Positions 26,115 to 34,085 of a stretch of 40,057 nt of DNA are shown here, one piece after another. This DNA is from JBBCJT01 sp037190665 (lineage in GTDB: Bacteria > Pseudomonadota > Alphaproteobacteria > Acetobacterales > Acetobacteraceae): positions 1 through 40,057 of the forward strand of contig JBBCJT010000034.1 of the NCBI GenBank assembly GCA_037190665.1. The letters run 5' to 3'. A program made the translations under genes and the position numbers. The number at the start of each line of letters is the position of its first letter. Positions within the stretch are counted from its first letter, which is position 1. The notes beneath the pieces are model-generated. The model saw only the letters and a list, made by a program, of their open reading frames with translations. It was not told the origin of the DNA and did no database searches.

Positions 26115-26993
26115 TCATCGCGCGAGCAGCCCCCGTGCTGCCGCGATCGCGTCCTCCACCGGCAGGTCGGCCATCTCCGTCCCCCGCGACAGCACCACCG
26201 CGGCGCGGCGGCCGGACGGGGCGTATTCGTCGGCGGGCGTAGGGCCGAACAGGCCCAGCGTCGGCGTGCCCGCGGCGGCGGCGAGGTGCATCAGCCCGGA
26301 ATCGTTGCCGACGAAGATCGCGCAGCGGGCGAGGCAGGCGGCCGCTTCCGGCAGGCCGAGCCCGCCCGCGAGGTCCACCGCATCCGGCAGCGCGGCCAGC
26401 ACCGGGGCGGCGAGCGCGCGTTCCTTCTCCCCCGGCCCGGCGAAGATCACCGGCCGCGTGCCGGGTTCGGCGAGCGCGCGGTACAGCGCGACGAAGCGTT
26501 CCGGCGGCCAGACCTTGCCGTCCCAGTTGGCGGTCGGGCCAAGGCCGATCCAGCGCGTCCCGTCCGGCAGCAGCGCGGCGGCGCGGGCACGATCCTCCGC
26601 CGCCGTCCACGCGACCGGCAGCGGCGGCGGTGACAGGTCCAGCACCTCGGCCACATGGCCCAGCCGGTGGCCGGGCCGGCGCCCGCCGCGCATCACCGCC
26701 CGCCGCCGGGCGGGCACGAGGAAGGCGAGCGCGGAGCCGCGCAGGTCCACCACCAGATCCCACAGCGTGAAGGCGACGCGCCGCCACAGGTCCAGCCAGT
26801 GGAGGCTGAAGGCGCGCTTGTCCATGACGATGGTCGCATCCCGCCGCGGCATGCGCGCGAACACGCCCTCCGCCGCCGGGCCGCACGCGACGGTGACGCG
26901 CGCGTCCGGATAGGTCCGGAGCAGGTGGTCCAGCAGACCGGTGGAGATCACCGCGTCGCCGATGCGGGTGGCGGTGACGAAAAGGATGCGCAC
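26115..26993 (-). CDS. GT9 family glycosyltransferase (heptosyltransferase-like)
   Basis: A 292-residue GT-B enzyme of family 9. It begins VRILFVTATRIGDAVISTGLL, the family's N-terminal motif with the Asp of the acceptor site. It continues with DLVVDLRGS and LGPTANWDGKVWPPERF, and ends with the nucleotide-sugar site GNDSGLMHLAAAAGTPTLGLFGP. GT9 enzymes add heptose or related sugars to the LPS core from ADP-heptose. Translation starts at GTG 26993 with a weak ribosome-binding site. It lies upstream of the GT4/asnB run, on the same strand. Confidence 0.9.
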   Translation of the reverse strand: MRILFVTATRIGDAVISTGLLDHLLRTYPDARVTVACGPAAEGVFARMPRRDATIVMDKRAFSLHWLDLWRRVAFTLWDLVVDLRGSALAFLVPARRRAVMRGGRRPGHRLGHVAEVLDLSPPPLPVAWTAAEDRARAAALLPDGTRWIGLGPTANWDGKVWPPERFVALYRALAEPGTRPVIFAGPGEKERALAAPVLAALPDAVDLAGGLGLPEAAACLARCAIFVGNDSGLMHLAAAAGTPTLGLFGPTPADEYAPSGRRAAVVLSRGTEMADLPVEDAIAAARGLLAR

Positions 26994-27084
26994 CGGCCGC
27001 GTCTAGCGCATTCGTGCGGCCCTGACAGCCGTGGCTGTTGTCTGCCCGGCCGCGGTCCTGCTGGCGCCGCGCGATCAGGGTGCG

Positions 27085-27648
27085 TCAGCGGCGTGCGAGC
27101 GCGACGAGGTAGCGGGCCGGCGTGTCGGCGGACGGATTGACGAAGGCGCAGTCGGCGGGCGGGCCGAGCGCGAGGCAGTCGCCCGGTTCCAGGGCGTGGA
27201 CGGTGGCGCCTTCCTCGAAGACCAGTGCGCCGTCCAGCAGCCAGACACACTGGCCGCGCAACAGGGCGTAGCTGGCGGCGGGGTAGTTCACCCGCGCGCC
27301 CGGCGGCAGTTCCACCTGCACCAGTTCCGGGTCCGCGCCCGGCGGCGTGAGGGCGCGGCGCAGGTAGCCGGTCTGCGGATCGCGCCACAGCATCTGCGCG
27401 GCGGCGCGGTGCAGCGCCCCGCCACCCGCCTCCGCGCGGGCGAGCATCGTGGAGACGGTCAGGCCGAAGGCGCCGGACAGCCGGCCCAGCAGGGCGGCGG
27501 TCGGGCTCGCCTCGGCGCGTTCCACCTTGCTGATCATGGCGCGCGAGACACCGGACCGGCTGGCCAGTTCCGCGATGGTCCAGCCCCGCGCCTCGCGCTC
27601 CGCCTTCAGCCGCCGGGCAAGGGGAGCGGTGTCGGGATCGTCTTGCAT
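27085..27648 (-). CDS. XRE-family regulator with C-terminal cupin domain
   Basis: A 187-residue one-component regulator. Residues about 10-64 form a XRE helix-turn-helix (LKAEREARGWTIAELASRSGVSRAMISKVERAEASPTAALLGRL). Residues about 110-182 form a cupin barrel (LPPGARVNYPAASYALLRGQCVWLL, then LEPGDCLALGP). This architecture regulates amino-acid, polyamine or sugar metabolism genes by sensing a small ligand in the cupin. The ATG at 27648 faces the small gene at 27658 with only nine bases between them. It may therefore control that gene or one outside the immediate pair. Confidence 0.9.
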   Translation of the reverse strand: MQDDPDTAPLARRLKAEREARGWTIAELASRSGVSRAMISKVERAEASPTAALLGRLSGAFGLTVSTMLARAEAGGGALHRAAAQMLWRDPQTGYLRRALTPPGADPELVQVELPPGARVNYPAASYALLRGQCVWLLDGALVFEEGATVHALEPGDCLALGPPADCAFVNPSADTPARYLVALARR

Positions 27649-27657
27649 AATGGATTT

Positions 27658-27897
27658 ATGTCTATCATCGTGGACAGCGCGATGTCATTCCCGATCGGCC
27701 ACAATGGCGGCCCGCCGCTGGAGCCGCCCGACCCGGACGCTTCCTGGCGCCTGTTCTGCTGGCGGCAGGCGCATAGGCGGGCATGGAAGACGCCGCCGCG
27801 CGAGGTGATGCTGCGGCGGCTGAAAAGGGCCGAGGCGGTGGGGATGACCTACCGCGAATACACGCTCGAGATCATGGAGCGCGGGCGGTACCTGTAA
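27658..27897 (+). CDS. Small conserved hypothetical protein (HNGGPPL type)
   Basis: A 79-residue basic protein (55 to 71 residues if a later start is used). The segment SFPIGHNGGPPLEPP is followed by WRLFCWRQAHRRAWKTPPREVMLRRLKRAEAVGMTYREYTLEIMERGRYL. This pattern is found in short uncharacterised alphaproteobacterial proteins, which usually begin near the SFPIGHNGG segment, so ATG 27682 is a credible alternative start. No signal peptide or membrane helix is present. The function is unknown. It is divergent from the XRE-cupin regulator. Confidence 0.65.
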   Translation: MSIIVDSAMSFPIGHNGGPPLEPPDPDASWRLFCWRQAHRRAWKTPPREVMLRRLKRAEAVGMTYREYTLEIMERGRYL

Positions 27898-28018
27898 CCG
27901 CCTGCCGCCGGGCCCTCAGCAGACCGGTCACGAGAAGCGCGGTCGTCGTGGGCTCGGGCACGAACGCGGTGATCGGGCGCATCGAGCCGGTGAACGCTCC
28001 GTCCGCGCCGAAGCTGAG
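27872..28018 (-). pseudogene. Remnant of a PEP-CTERM protein C-terminus
   Basis: In one minus-strand frame opened by a TAA near 28019 and closed by a TGA at 27872-27874, the translation contains FGADGAFTGSMRPITAFVPEP, then TTTALLVTGLL and RARRQAV. This is the VPEP motif, a shortened hydrophobic segment and an Arg cluster, which is the order of an exosortase signal. There is no start, signal peptide or body, and the frame runs past the normal end. It overlaps the 3' end of the small plus-strand gene. I read it as a decayed gene tail. Confidence 0.5.
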
Positions 28019-28050
28019 CCGTTACCCGTTCGTCGCGCATGCGCGCAGCC

Positions 28051-29397
28051 TCACCGCCAGGCTGCCGTCGCCGACCCCAGCTCCGTCGCCGGCAGGCCCC
28101 ACGCCAGCGGCGCGCCTTCGACATCCACAGGCGGCCGCAACCGCCGGGCCGGTCCCCACGCCGTGGCCTCGATTGCCGGCGCGAGATCGGCCTCCGTCTC
28201 CGCCGCCAGCCCCGCATCCTGCCCGCCCGGTTCCGCTGCCAGCAGCGCCGCGGTCCGCGCCAGCGACAGCCGCGCCGTCGTCGCCTGCCCCTCCACCCAC
28301 AGACGCCGCACGCCCTCCACCGCCGCTGCCGCCATCGCGTAGCCGGTGGCGTGGTCGAGCGCCTGCACCGGCAGCGGCGTCGGCCTGTCCGCGCCCTTCC
28401 ACGCCATGCCCGCCGCGGCGATGCCGCTGCTCATCTGCACCAGGCTGTCGAAGCCGCGCCGGCCGGCCCACGGGCCGGTCCAGCCATAGGCGCAGAGCGC
28501 GACGTCGATCAGCGCCGGCGCGATGGCGCGGCGTGCGGCCTCGCCGTAGCCCAGCCCGTCCAGCGCGCCGGGGCGGTAGCCGTGCAGCAGGATGTCCGCG
28601 CCCGCCAGCAGCGCCCCGAACCGGGCGCGGTCCCCGGGGCGATGCAGGTCGAGCCGGGCGCAGCTCTTGCCCGGCGTCATCTCCGGCACCAGCGACGGCT
28701 CGTCCCAGCCGGGCGGGTCGATGCGCAGCACCTCCGCGCCGTAGCCGGCGAGGAAGCGGCTCGCCACCGGGCCGGCCAGCACCCGCGTCAGGTCCAGCAC
28801 GCGCAGCCCGGCAAGCGGGCGGTCGCGGCGCGGCGACCAGTCGCGCGGCGTGGCGGGCAGGGTCGCGCGATGGATCAGCGGTTCGGCCGCGACCGCCGCG
28901 CCCTGCGGATGCGCCGCCCAGCCGGGCGCGTCGTGCATCCGCGCCGCGCAGCCGCCTGCGGCGACCACCGCGTCCTCTAGCGCACCCGCCTCCCACGCCG
29001 CGACGGCGCGCGCCACCGCCTCGCGTTCGGCAGCCGCGCCCAGCACGCGCAGCGCGGCGGCGCGGTGGTGCGGAGCGTTGGTGTGCAGCCGGATCCAGCC
29101 GTCGCGCGCGGCGTAGTCGCCGGCGACCGCATCCCATGCCGGCGGCAGCGTCCAGCCCTGCGGCCGCACGGAGAACGCGAACCAGAAGGAGGCGAGGCGG
29201 CGGTCCACCGCGACCGCCGGCGCGCCGGCCAGCGCCGCCATCGCGCGCCCCGCCGCGCCGACCGCACCCGCCGCCAGATCGGTGACGGCGAAGGCGGATG
29301 TGAAGCCGCCGTCTCCGGTCATGCGCAGGGTTGGCGCGGGCCCGCCGCCCGCCGCGAGGTGGATCGCATCCGCAAAGCGCCGTGCCGCGTCCGTCAT
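28051..29397 (-). CDS. CaiB/BaiF family (class III) CoA transferase
   Basis: A 448-residue class III CoA-transferase. The core begins LAGLRVLDLTRVLAGPVASRFLAGYGAEVLRIDPP (about residue 187 on), followed by ARLDLHRPGDRARFGALLAGADILLHGYRPGAL and GFDSLVQMSSGIA. These match the CaiB/BaiF/Frc fold. An extra N-terminal region of about 185 residues (GDGGFTSAFAVTDLAAGAVGAAG) resembles the helical start of a second copy of the family, so the protein may be a one-and-a-half-domain variant. The CoA donor and acceptor acids are unknown. The ATG at 29397 faces ygfZ across 45 bases. Confidence 0.85.
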   Translation of the reverse strand: MTDAARRFADAIHLAAGGGPAPTLRMTGDGGFTSAFAVTDLAAGAVGAAGRAMAALAGAPAVAVDRRLASFWFAFSVRPQGWTLPPAWDAVAGDYAARDGWIRLHTNAPHHRAAALRVLGAAAEREAVARAVAAWEAGALEDAVVAAGGCAARMHDAPGWAAHPQGAAVAAEPLIHRATLPATPRDWSPRRDRPLAGLRVLDLTRVLAGPVASRFLAGYGAEVLRIDPPGWDEPSLVPEMTPGKSCARLDLHRPGDRARFGALLAGADILLHGYRPGALDGLGYGEAARRAIAPALIDVALCAYGWTGPWAGRRGFDSLVQMSSGIAAAGMAWKGADRPTPLPVQALDHATGYAMAAAAVEGVRRLWVEGQATTARLSLARTAALLAAEPGGQDAGLAAETEADLAPAIEATAWGPARRLRPPVDVEGAPLAWGLPATELGSATAAWR

Positions 29398-29442
29398 GAT
29401 GCGACTGTGACACTTCTTGCCGCGGCGGGGAGCGGCCGCCAC

Positions 29443-30261
29443 ATGCGCAACATGCAACTCGCCCATCTGCCCGACCGCGCCGTCATCGAAGTCACCGGCG
29501 AGGACCGCGTCACCTTCCTCCAGGGCCTCGTCTCCAACGATGTCGCGCTGGCCGCGCCGGGCCGCGCCGTGTGGGCCGCGCTGCTGACGCCGCAGGGCAA
29601 ATGGCTCGCGGATTTCTTCGTCCTCGCGGAGGACGGCCGGCTGCTGCTGGATGTCGAGGCGGGGCAGGCGGAGATGGTGAAGCAGAAGCTCTCCCGCTTC
29701 CGCCTGCGCTCCCGCGCCGCGCTGCGGCTGACGGACATGGCGGTGCATGTCGCGTGGGATGGCGACTGGACCGGCGGCGGCATCGCGGCGCCGGATCCCC
29801 GCCTGCCGGAGGCCGGGTGGCGGGTACTGGCGGATGCGCCGCTCGCCGCGGCCGGGGCGGATGCGGCGGCATGGGATGCGCGCCGGCTCGCGCTCGGGCT
29901 GCCGGACGGCAGCCGCGACATGGAGGCGGAGAAGTCGCTGCTGCTGGAAGCCGGCTTCGACGAGCTGAACGGCGTGTCGTGGTCGAAGGGCTGCTACATG
30001 GGCCAGGAGCTGACGGCGCGGACCAAGTATCGCGGCCTGATCAAGCGGCGGCTGGTGCCGGTGGAGGTCAGCGGCCCGCTGCCCGCGTCCGGCACGGTGA
30101 TCCTGAATGGCGAGAAGGACGTGGGCACGATGCGGTCCGGCCGCGGCGCGCGCGGGCTGGCCACGTTGCGGCTGGAGGCGCTGAACGGCGAACTGCGCGC
30201 GGGTGAGGCGGTGCTGCGGCCGCAGGTGCCCGGCTGGATGCGCCTGCCGGAGCCTGCGTAG
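29443..30261 (+). CDS. ygfZ: YgfZ/GcvT-type folate-binding protein
   Basis: A 272-residue protein with the GcvT-like folate-binding fold. The diagnostic YgfZ motif KGCYMGQE is at residues 182-189, with the conserved Cys. The N-terminus LAHLPDRAVIEVTGEDRVTFLQGLVSNDV is also typical. YgfZ supports assembly or repair of certain iron-sulfur enzymes in a tetrahydrofolate-dependent way. ATG 29443 has GGGGAG ten bases upstream; ATG 29452 is the alternative. It converges on the RidA gene. Confidence 0.92.
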   Translation: MRNMQLAHLPDRAVIEVTGEDRVTFLQGLVSNDVALAAPGRAVWAALLTPQGKWLADFFVLAEDGRLLLDVEAGQAEMVKQKLSRFRLRSRAALRLTDMAVHVAWDGDWTGGGIAAPDPRLPEAGWRVLADAPLAAAGADAAAWDARRLALGLPDGSRDMEAEKSLLLEAGFDELNGVSWSKGCYMGQELTARTKYRGLIKRRLVPVEVSGPLPASGTVILNGEKDVGTMRSGRGARGLATLRLEALNGELRAGEAVLRPQVPGWMRLPEPA

Positions 30262-30274
30262 GCCGCGCCCGCGG

Positions 30275-30706
30275 TCAGTCCGCGGGCGCCGCGCTCGGGG
30301 CGTCTGCTCCCCAACGATCGGGCGCGACGCAATCGGCTTCGATTTCGACCAGCCAGTCGGGGTCGATGAAGCGCGAGACTTCCATGAAGGTGCAGGCGGG
30401 CCGTATGGCCCCGAACACCTCGCCATGCGCACGCGCGGCCTCCCGCCATTGCCCGATATCGGTCAGGATGACGCGCGTGCGGATGACATGCGCCAGCGTG
30501 CCGCCGGCTTCCTCGATCGCGCGGCGTGCGATGTCGAGGCATAGCCTGGTCTGTGCGTAGACATCGCCACGATGGGCGGCGCGGCCGTCAGGACCGATGG
30601 GGGCCGTTCCGGCCACGGCGAGAAAAGGGCCGACCCTTACGGCGCGGCTGAACCCGATTTCCGGCTCGAACGGCGATCCCGAACTGACTAGCTTCCGCTG
30701 TTCCAT
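30275..30706 (-). CDS. RidA/YjgF/Rid family protein
   Basis: A 143-residue protein of the Rid family, with the pattern SPFEPEIGFSRAVRVGPFLAVAGTAPIGPDG, then a QTRLCLDIARRAIEEAGG helix and the C-terminal FMEVSRFIDPDWLVEIEADCVA. RidA itself hydrolyses reactive enamine/imine intermediates. This member belongs to a diverged subgroup, because the usual R-x-x-x-x-V arrangement is altered to IRPACTFMEVSRF, so the same activity is not assured. AGGAG lies nine bases before ATG 30706. It sits 86 bases downstream of folE on the same strand. Confidence 0.88.
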   Translation of the reverse strand: MEQRKLVSSGSPFEPEIGFSRAVRVGPFLAVAGTAPIGPDGRAAHRGDVYAQTRLCLDIARRAIEEAGGTLAHVIRTRVILTDIGQWREAARAHGEVFGAIRPACTFMEVSRFIDPDWLVEIEADCVAPDRWGADAPSAAPAD

Positions 30707-30792
30707 GGCGAAGGGCTCCTCAAGCTCAGGCTGTCATGGATCGCATCGTCGAACCGTCACCGCGGCCCGGCGGCCGAGGGCAGGCGGATGCC

Positions 30793-31434
30793 TCAGACCG
30801 GCTCGCAGCTCCGCCCGTTGTCGCGGATCATCGTCAGGAATTCCTGCCGCAGCGCCGGATTGTCGCGGAAGGCGCCGAGCATGCGGCTGGTCACCATCCC
30901 CACGCCCGGCTTGTGGACGCCGCGCGTGGTCATGCACTGGTGCCCCGCCTCGATCACCACCGCCACGCCGAGCGGCTCCAGCACGTCCTGGATCGTGTTG
31001 GCGATCTGCGCGGTCAGCTTCTCCTGGATCTGCAGCCGCTTGGCATAGGCGTCCACCAGCCGCGCCAGCTTGCTGATGCCCACCACGCGGCGATGCGGCA
31101 GGTAGCCGATATGCGCGCGGCCGATGATCGGCACCATGTGGTGCTCGCAGTAGCTCTCCAGCCTGATGTCGCGCAGCAGCACCATCTCGTCGTAGCCGTC
31201 CGTCTCCTCGAAGGTGCGTTCGAGGATGGCGACCGGATCGACCTCGTAGCCGGAGAACAGCTCCTCATAGGCGCGCACGACGCGGGCGGGGGTGTCGCGC
31301 AGCCCCTCGCGGGCCGGATCGTCGCCCGCCCAGCGCAGCAGGACCTCCACCGCCGCCTCGGCCTCCTCCCGCGTCGGCCGGCCGGCGGAGGCGGGCGGGT
31401 CGTTGCGCCCGGGGCGCGGGGCTTGCACGTTCAC
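30793..31434 (-). CDS. folE: GTP cyclohydrolase I
   Basis: A 213-residue enzyme that converts GTP to 7,8-dihydroneopterin triphosphate, the first step of folate synthesis. Zinc ligands C96, H99 and C167 are visible in ESYCEHHM and GHQCMTTRG, together with GRAHIGYLPHRRVVGISKLARLV. The start is GTG 31434, with AAGGAG nine bases upstream; the frame is open further but not needed. It is divergent from the ABC receptor gene across about 150 bases in which I see no clear promoter match. Confidence 0.95.
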   Translation of the reverse strand: MNVQAPRPGRNDPPASAGRPTREEAEAAVEVLLRWAGDDPAREGLRDTPARVVRAYEELFSGYEVDPVAILERTFEETDGYDEMVLLRDIRLESYCEHHMVPIIGRAHIGYLPHRRVVGISKLARLVDAYAKRLQIQEKLTAQIANTIQDVLEPLGVAVVIEAGHQCMTTRGVHKPGVGMVTSRMLGAFRDNPALRQEFLTMIRDNGRSCEPV

Positions 31435-31586
31435 GGATCGGCGCTCCTTTCGCGAGGCCGGATGGCCCGGGGGATCACATGGCCGTATCGGCCGCGGGGT
31501 CAATCCTGCGGTTTCGCGGGGCAGGCACGATTGCCGTCCGGCCCCGGCTTGGGCAGCGTGGGCATCCTGTCCCCGGAGAGCTTCCG

Positions 31587-33179
31587 ATGCGCCTCGCCAC
31601 CCTGCTGCTCGCCGCCTGCCTCGCCGCCCCCGTCGTCCAGGCCCAGACCCTGCGCGTGGCGCTGTCGGCGGAACCGACCTCCGCCGACCCGCACCATTAC
31701 GGCTTCACGCCCAACAACACGCTGCGCGGCAACGTCTATGACGGGCTGGTCAATCTCGACGCGAAGCTGAAGGCGCAGCCGGCGCTCGCCGTCTCCTGGA
31801 CCCGCAGCGACGACCTGACCTGGCGGTTCGAGCTGCGGCGCGACGTGCGCTTCCACAACGGGGACGCCTTCACCGCCGAGGACGTGGTGTTCAGCTACTG
31901 CCGGACGCTGAACAACGAGACGGAGATCGCGAGCTCCTTCTCCTCCGACGTGCGGCGGCTGGCCGCGGTCACGGCCGAGGGGCCGCACACGCTGGTGATC
32001 CGCACCGTCGCGCCGGAACCGCTGCTGCTCGCCGATCTGAGCGGGCTTGCCGTGCTGCCGCGCCGGCTCGGCCCGCAGCGGCCGATCGCCTTCGATGTCG
32101 CGGGCAAGTGCGGCGGCGGCGATGGCTGGCCGACGCTCGCCCAGTTCAACGACGGCACGGCGGCGGTCGGCACCGGCCCGTTCCGCCAGCGCGCCTTCGA
32201 GAAGGGGGGCGCGATCGTGCTCGTGCGCAACGACGCCTACTGGGGCCCACGCCCGGCCTGGGCGGAGGTGCGGATGCTATCGGTGCCGCAGAACGGCCCG
32301 CGCATGGCCGGGCTGCTGGCCGGCGACTACGACCTGATCGAATCGCCCGCCACGGCGGATCTGCCGCGGCTGCGCACCAATCCGGCCTTCGGGCATTCGA
32401 GCGCGCCGACGCCGCGGCTGCTGTTCCTGCAGCTCGACCAGCGGGAGCAGTCGCCCTTCGTGCAGGCGCCGGACGGGAAGAACCCGCTGCGCGACGTGCG
32501 CGTGCGCCGCGCGCTGTCGCTCGCCATCGACCGCGCCGCGATCGTGGAGCGCGTGATGGACGGCTTCGCGCTCGCGACGGTGCAATTGCTGCCCGAAGGC
32601 ATGGCGGGCACGATCCCGGACATGCCGGCGCCGCTCGCCGATGTCGCGGCCGCACGCAGGCTGCAGGCCGAGGCGGGGTATCCGGACGGGTTCTCGCTGA
32701 CGCTCAGCGGGCCCAACAACCGCTACATCAACGATGCGCGCATCCTGCAGGTGATCGCGCAGATGTGGAACCGCATCGGCGTGAAGGCGGAGGTCGATGC
32801 GATGCCGGCGGCGGTGTATTTCGGCCGCCGCGCCAAGCGCGAGTTCAGCGTCGCCCTCGGCGGCTATGCGAGCGGCGAGGAGCCGCTGCTGTTCTTCCGT
32901 CCGTGGCTGATCACCACCGACGCGCCGCGCGGCCTCGGCACCAGCAATTACGGCGCGTGGTCCAACGAGGGGTTCGACGTGGTGGCGAAGAAGGCGCTGG
33001 TCACGATGGACGATACCGGGCGGCATGAGCTGCAGCGGCAGGCGACGCGGATCATGATCGACCAGATGCCGATCGTGCCGCTGCATTTCGAGATGGCGGT
33101 GTGGGCGTTCCGCAAGGGCATCTCCTACCCGGGCCGGATGGACCAGCGCACGCTGGCGGCGGAGGCGGTGCCGCAATGA
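31587..33179 (+). CDS. ABC transporter substrate-binding protein (peptide/nickel family 5)
   Basis: A 530-residue periplasmic receptor of the DppA/OppA family. It has a signal peptide (1-19, ending VQAQ). The family start LRVALSAEPTSADPHHYGFTPNN is followed by the YDGLVNLD and TWRFELRRDVRFHNGDAFTAEDVVFSY segments. The ligand may be a peptide, nickel chelate or other small solute. GGAGAG lies six bases before ATG 31587. No permease or ATPase genes adjoin it, so it must work with a transporter encoded elsewhere. Its stop overlaps the start of the hydrolase gene (ATGA). Confidence 0.92.
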   Translation: MRLATLLLAACLAAPVVQAQTLRVALSAEPTSADPHHYGFTPNNTLRGNVYDGLVNLDAKLKAQPALAVSWTRSDDLTWRFELRRDVRFHNGDAFTAEDVVFSYCRTLNNETEIASSFSSDVRRLAAVTAEGPHTLVIRTVAPEPLLLADLSGLAVLPRRLGPQRPIAFDVAGKCGGGDGWPTLAQFNDGTAAVGTGPFRQRAFEKGGAIVLVRNDAYWGPRPAWAEVRMLSVPQNGPRMAGLLAGDYDLIESPATADLPRLRTNPAFGHSSAPTPRLLFLQLDQREQSPFVQAPDGKNPLRDVRVRRALSLAIDRAAIVERVMDGFALATVQLLPEGMAGTIPDMPAPLADVAAARRLQAEAGYPDGFSLTLSGPNNRYINDARILQVIAQMWNRIGVKAEVDAMPAAVYFGRRAKREFSVALGGYASGEEPLLFFRPWLITTDAPRGLGTSNYGAWSNEGFDVVAKKALVTMDDTGRHELQRQATRIMIDQMPIVPLHFEMAVWAFRKGISYPGRMDQRTLAAEAVPQ

Positions 33180-34027
33180 ACATTCCGCAGGGACGCGGAG
33201 CCATCGCCTGGCAGGATCCGATCGGCCTGCCGGTCACGCTGCACACTTGGCGCCCCGCCGGCCACCGGCCGGACGGGCCGGTGGTGTTCGTGCAGCACGG
33301 CATGAACCGCAACGGCGACGAGTATCGCGACTTCTGGATCGAGGCCGCGGAGCGCCACGACGCGCTGATCGTCGCGCCGACCTTCTCCAACGAGGCCTTC
33401 CCGCAGGCCGAGACCTACAACAACGGCCGCGTGCGTGCGGAGGACGGCACCATCCGCCCGCGCGCCGAGTGGAGCTACGGCGTGCCGGGGCGCGTGTTCG
33501 CGGCACTCCGCGCGGCGGGCATCACCACGCGGGAGCGGGCGCGCATCTTCGGCCATTCCGCCGGCAGCCAGTTCCTGCACCGGCTGCTCGCGGTGATGGA
33601 CGGGCCGTGGGAGACACCGGTCTGCGGCAATGCCGGCTGGTACACGCTGCCGGACGCGGATCGCCCGTTTCCGGAAGGGCTGGGCGGGATCGGGCTCGCC
33701 GATGCGGACATCGTGCGGTTCCTCGCGCGCGACCTGACCATCCTCGCGGGCGATGCGGACACGGAGACCTCCGGCCCCTCCCTGCCGGCGCACGAGGCCG
33801 CGCTGGCGCAGGGGCCGCACCGCTTCGCCCGCGCGCGTGCGTATCTCGCCGCCGGCCGGGCCGAGGCGGCGCGGCGCGGCGCGGTGTGCAACTGGCGGCT
33901 GGTCGAGGTGCCGGGCATCGGCCATGACGGCCACGCCATGTCGGTCGCCGCCGCCGGCCTGTGGTTCGAGGGCGCGCTGCCGGCGCCGGAGGTGCTCGCC
34001 GCGCGTGCGGGAAGCGTGGTGGCCTGA
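33176..34027 (+). CDS. Alpha/beta hydrolase
   Basis: A 283-residue alpha/beta hydrolase without a signal peptide. It shows strand VVFVQHGMNRNGDEYRDFW (oxyanion region), the nucleophile elbow GHSAGSQ, an Asp candidate in LAGDADTET and the catalytic His in VPGIGHDGH. The fold resembles the poly(3-hydroxybutyrate)-depolymerase/esterase-like group. Translational coupling to the ABC receptor suggests it processes the imported compound. The call of function beyond 'hydrolase' is not supported. Confidence 0.85.
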   Translation: MNIPQGRGAIAWQDPIGLPVTLHTWRPAGHRPDGPVVFVQHGMNRNGDEYRDFWIEAAERHDALIVAPTFSNEAFPQAETYNNGRVRAEDGTIRPRAEWSYGVPGRVFAALRAAGITTRERARIFGHSAGSQFLHRLLAVMDGPWETPVCGNAGWYTLPDADRPFPEGLGGIGLADADIVRFLARDLTILAGDADTETSGPSLPAHEAALAQGPHRFARARAYLAAGRAEAARRGAVCNWRLVEVPGIGHDGHAMSVAAAGLWFEGALPAPEVLAARAGSVVA

Positions 34028-34040
34028 TCGCGGAAACGGA

Positions 34041-34064
34041 GAAGGGGCGCCGGGGCGCCCCTTC
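34041..34064. terminator. Bidirectional terminator hairpin
   Basis: GAAGGGGCGCC at 34041-34051 is the reverse complement of 34054-34064, with GG between. It lies between the convergent hydrolase and PEP-CTERM genes, 14 bases after the hydrolase stop. No T tract follows on either strand. Confidence 0.65.
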
Positions 34065-34085
34065 CGCAGTCGGTGAGGTCCCGTC

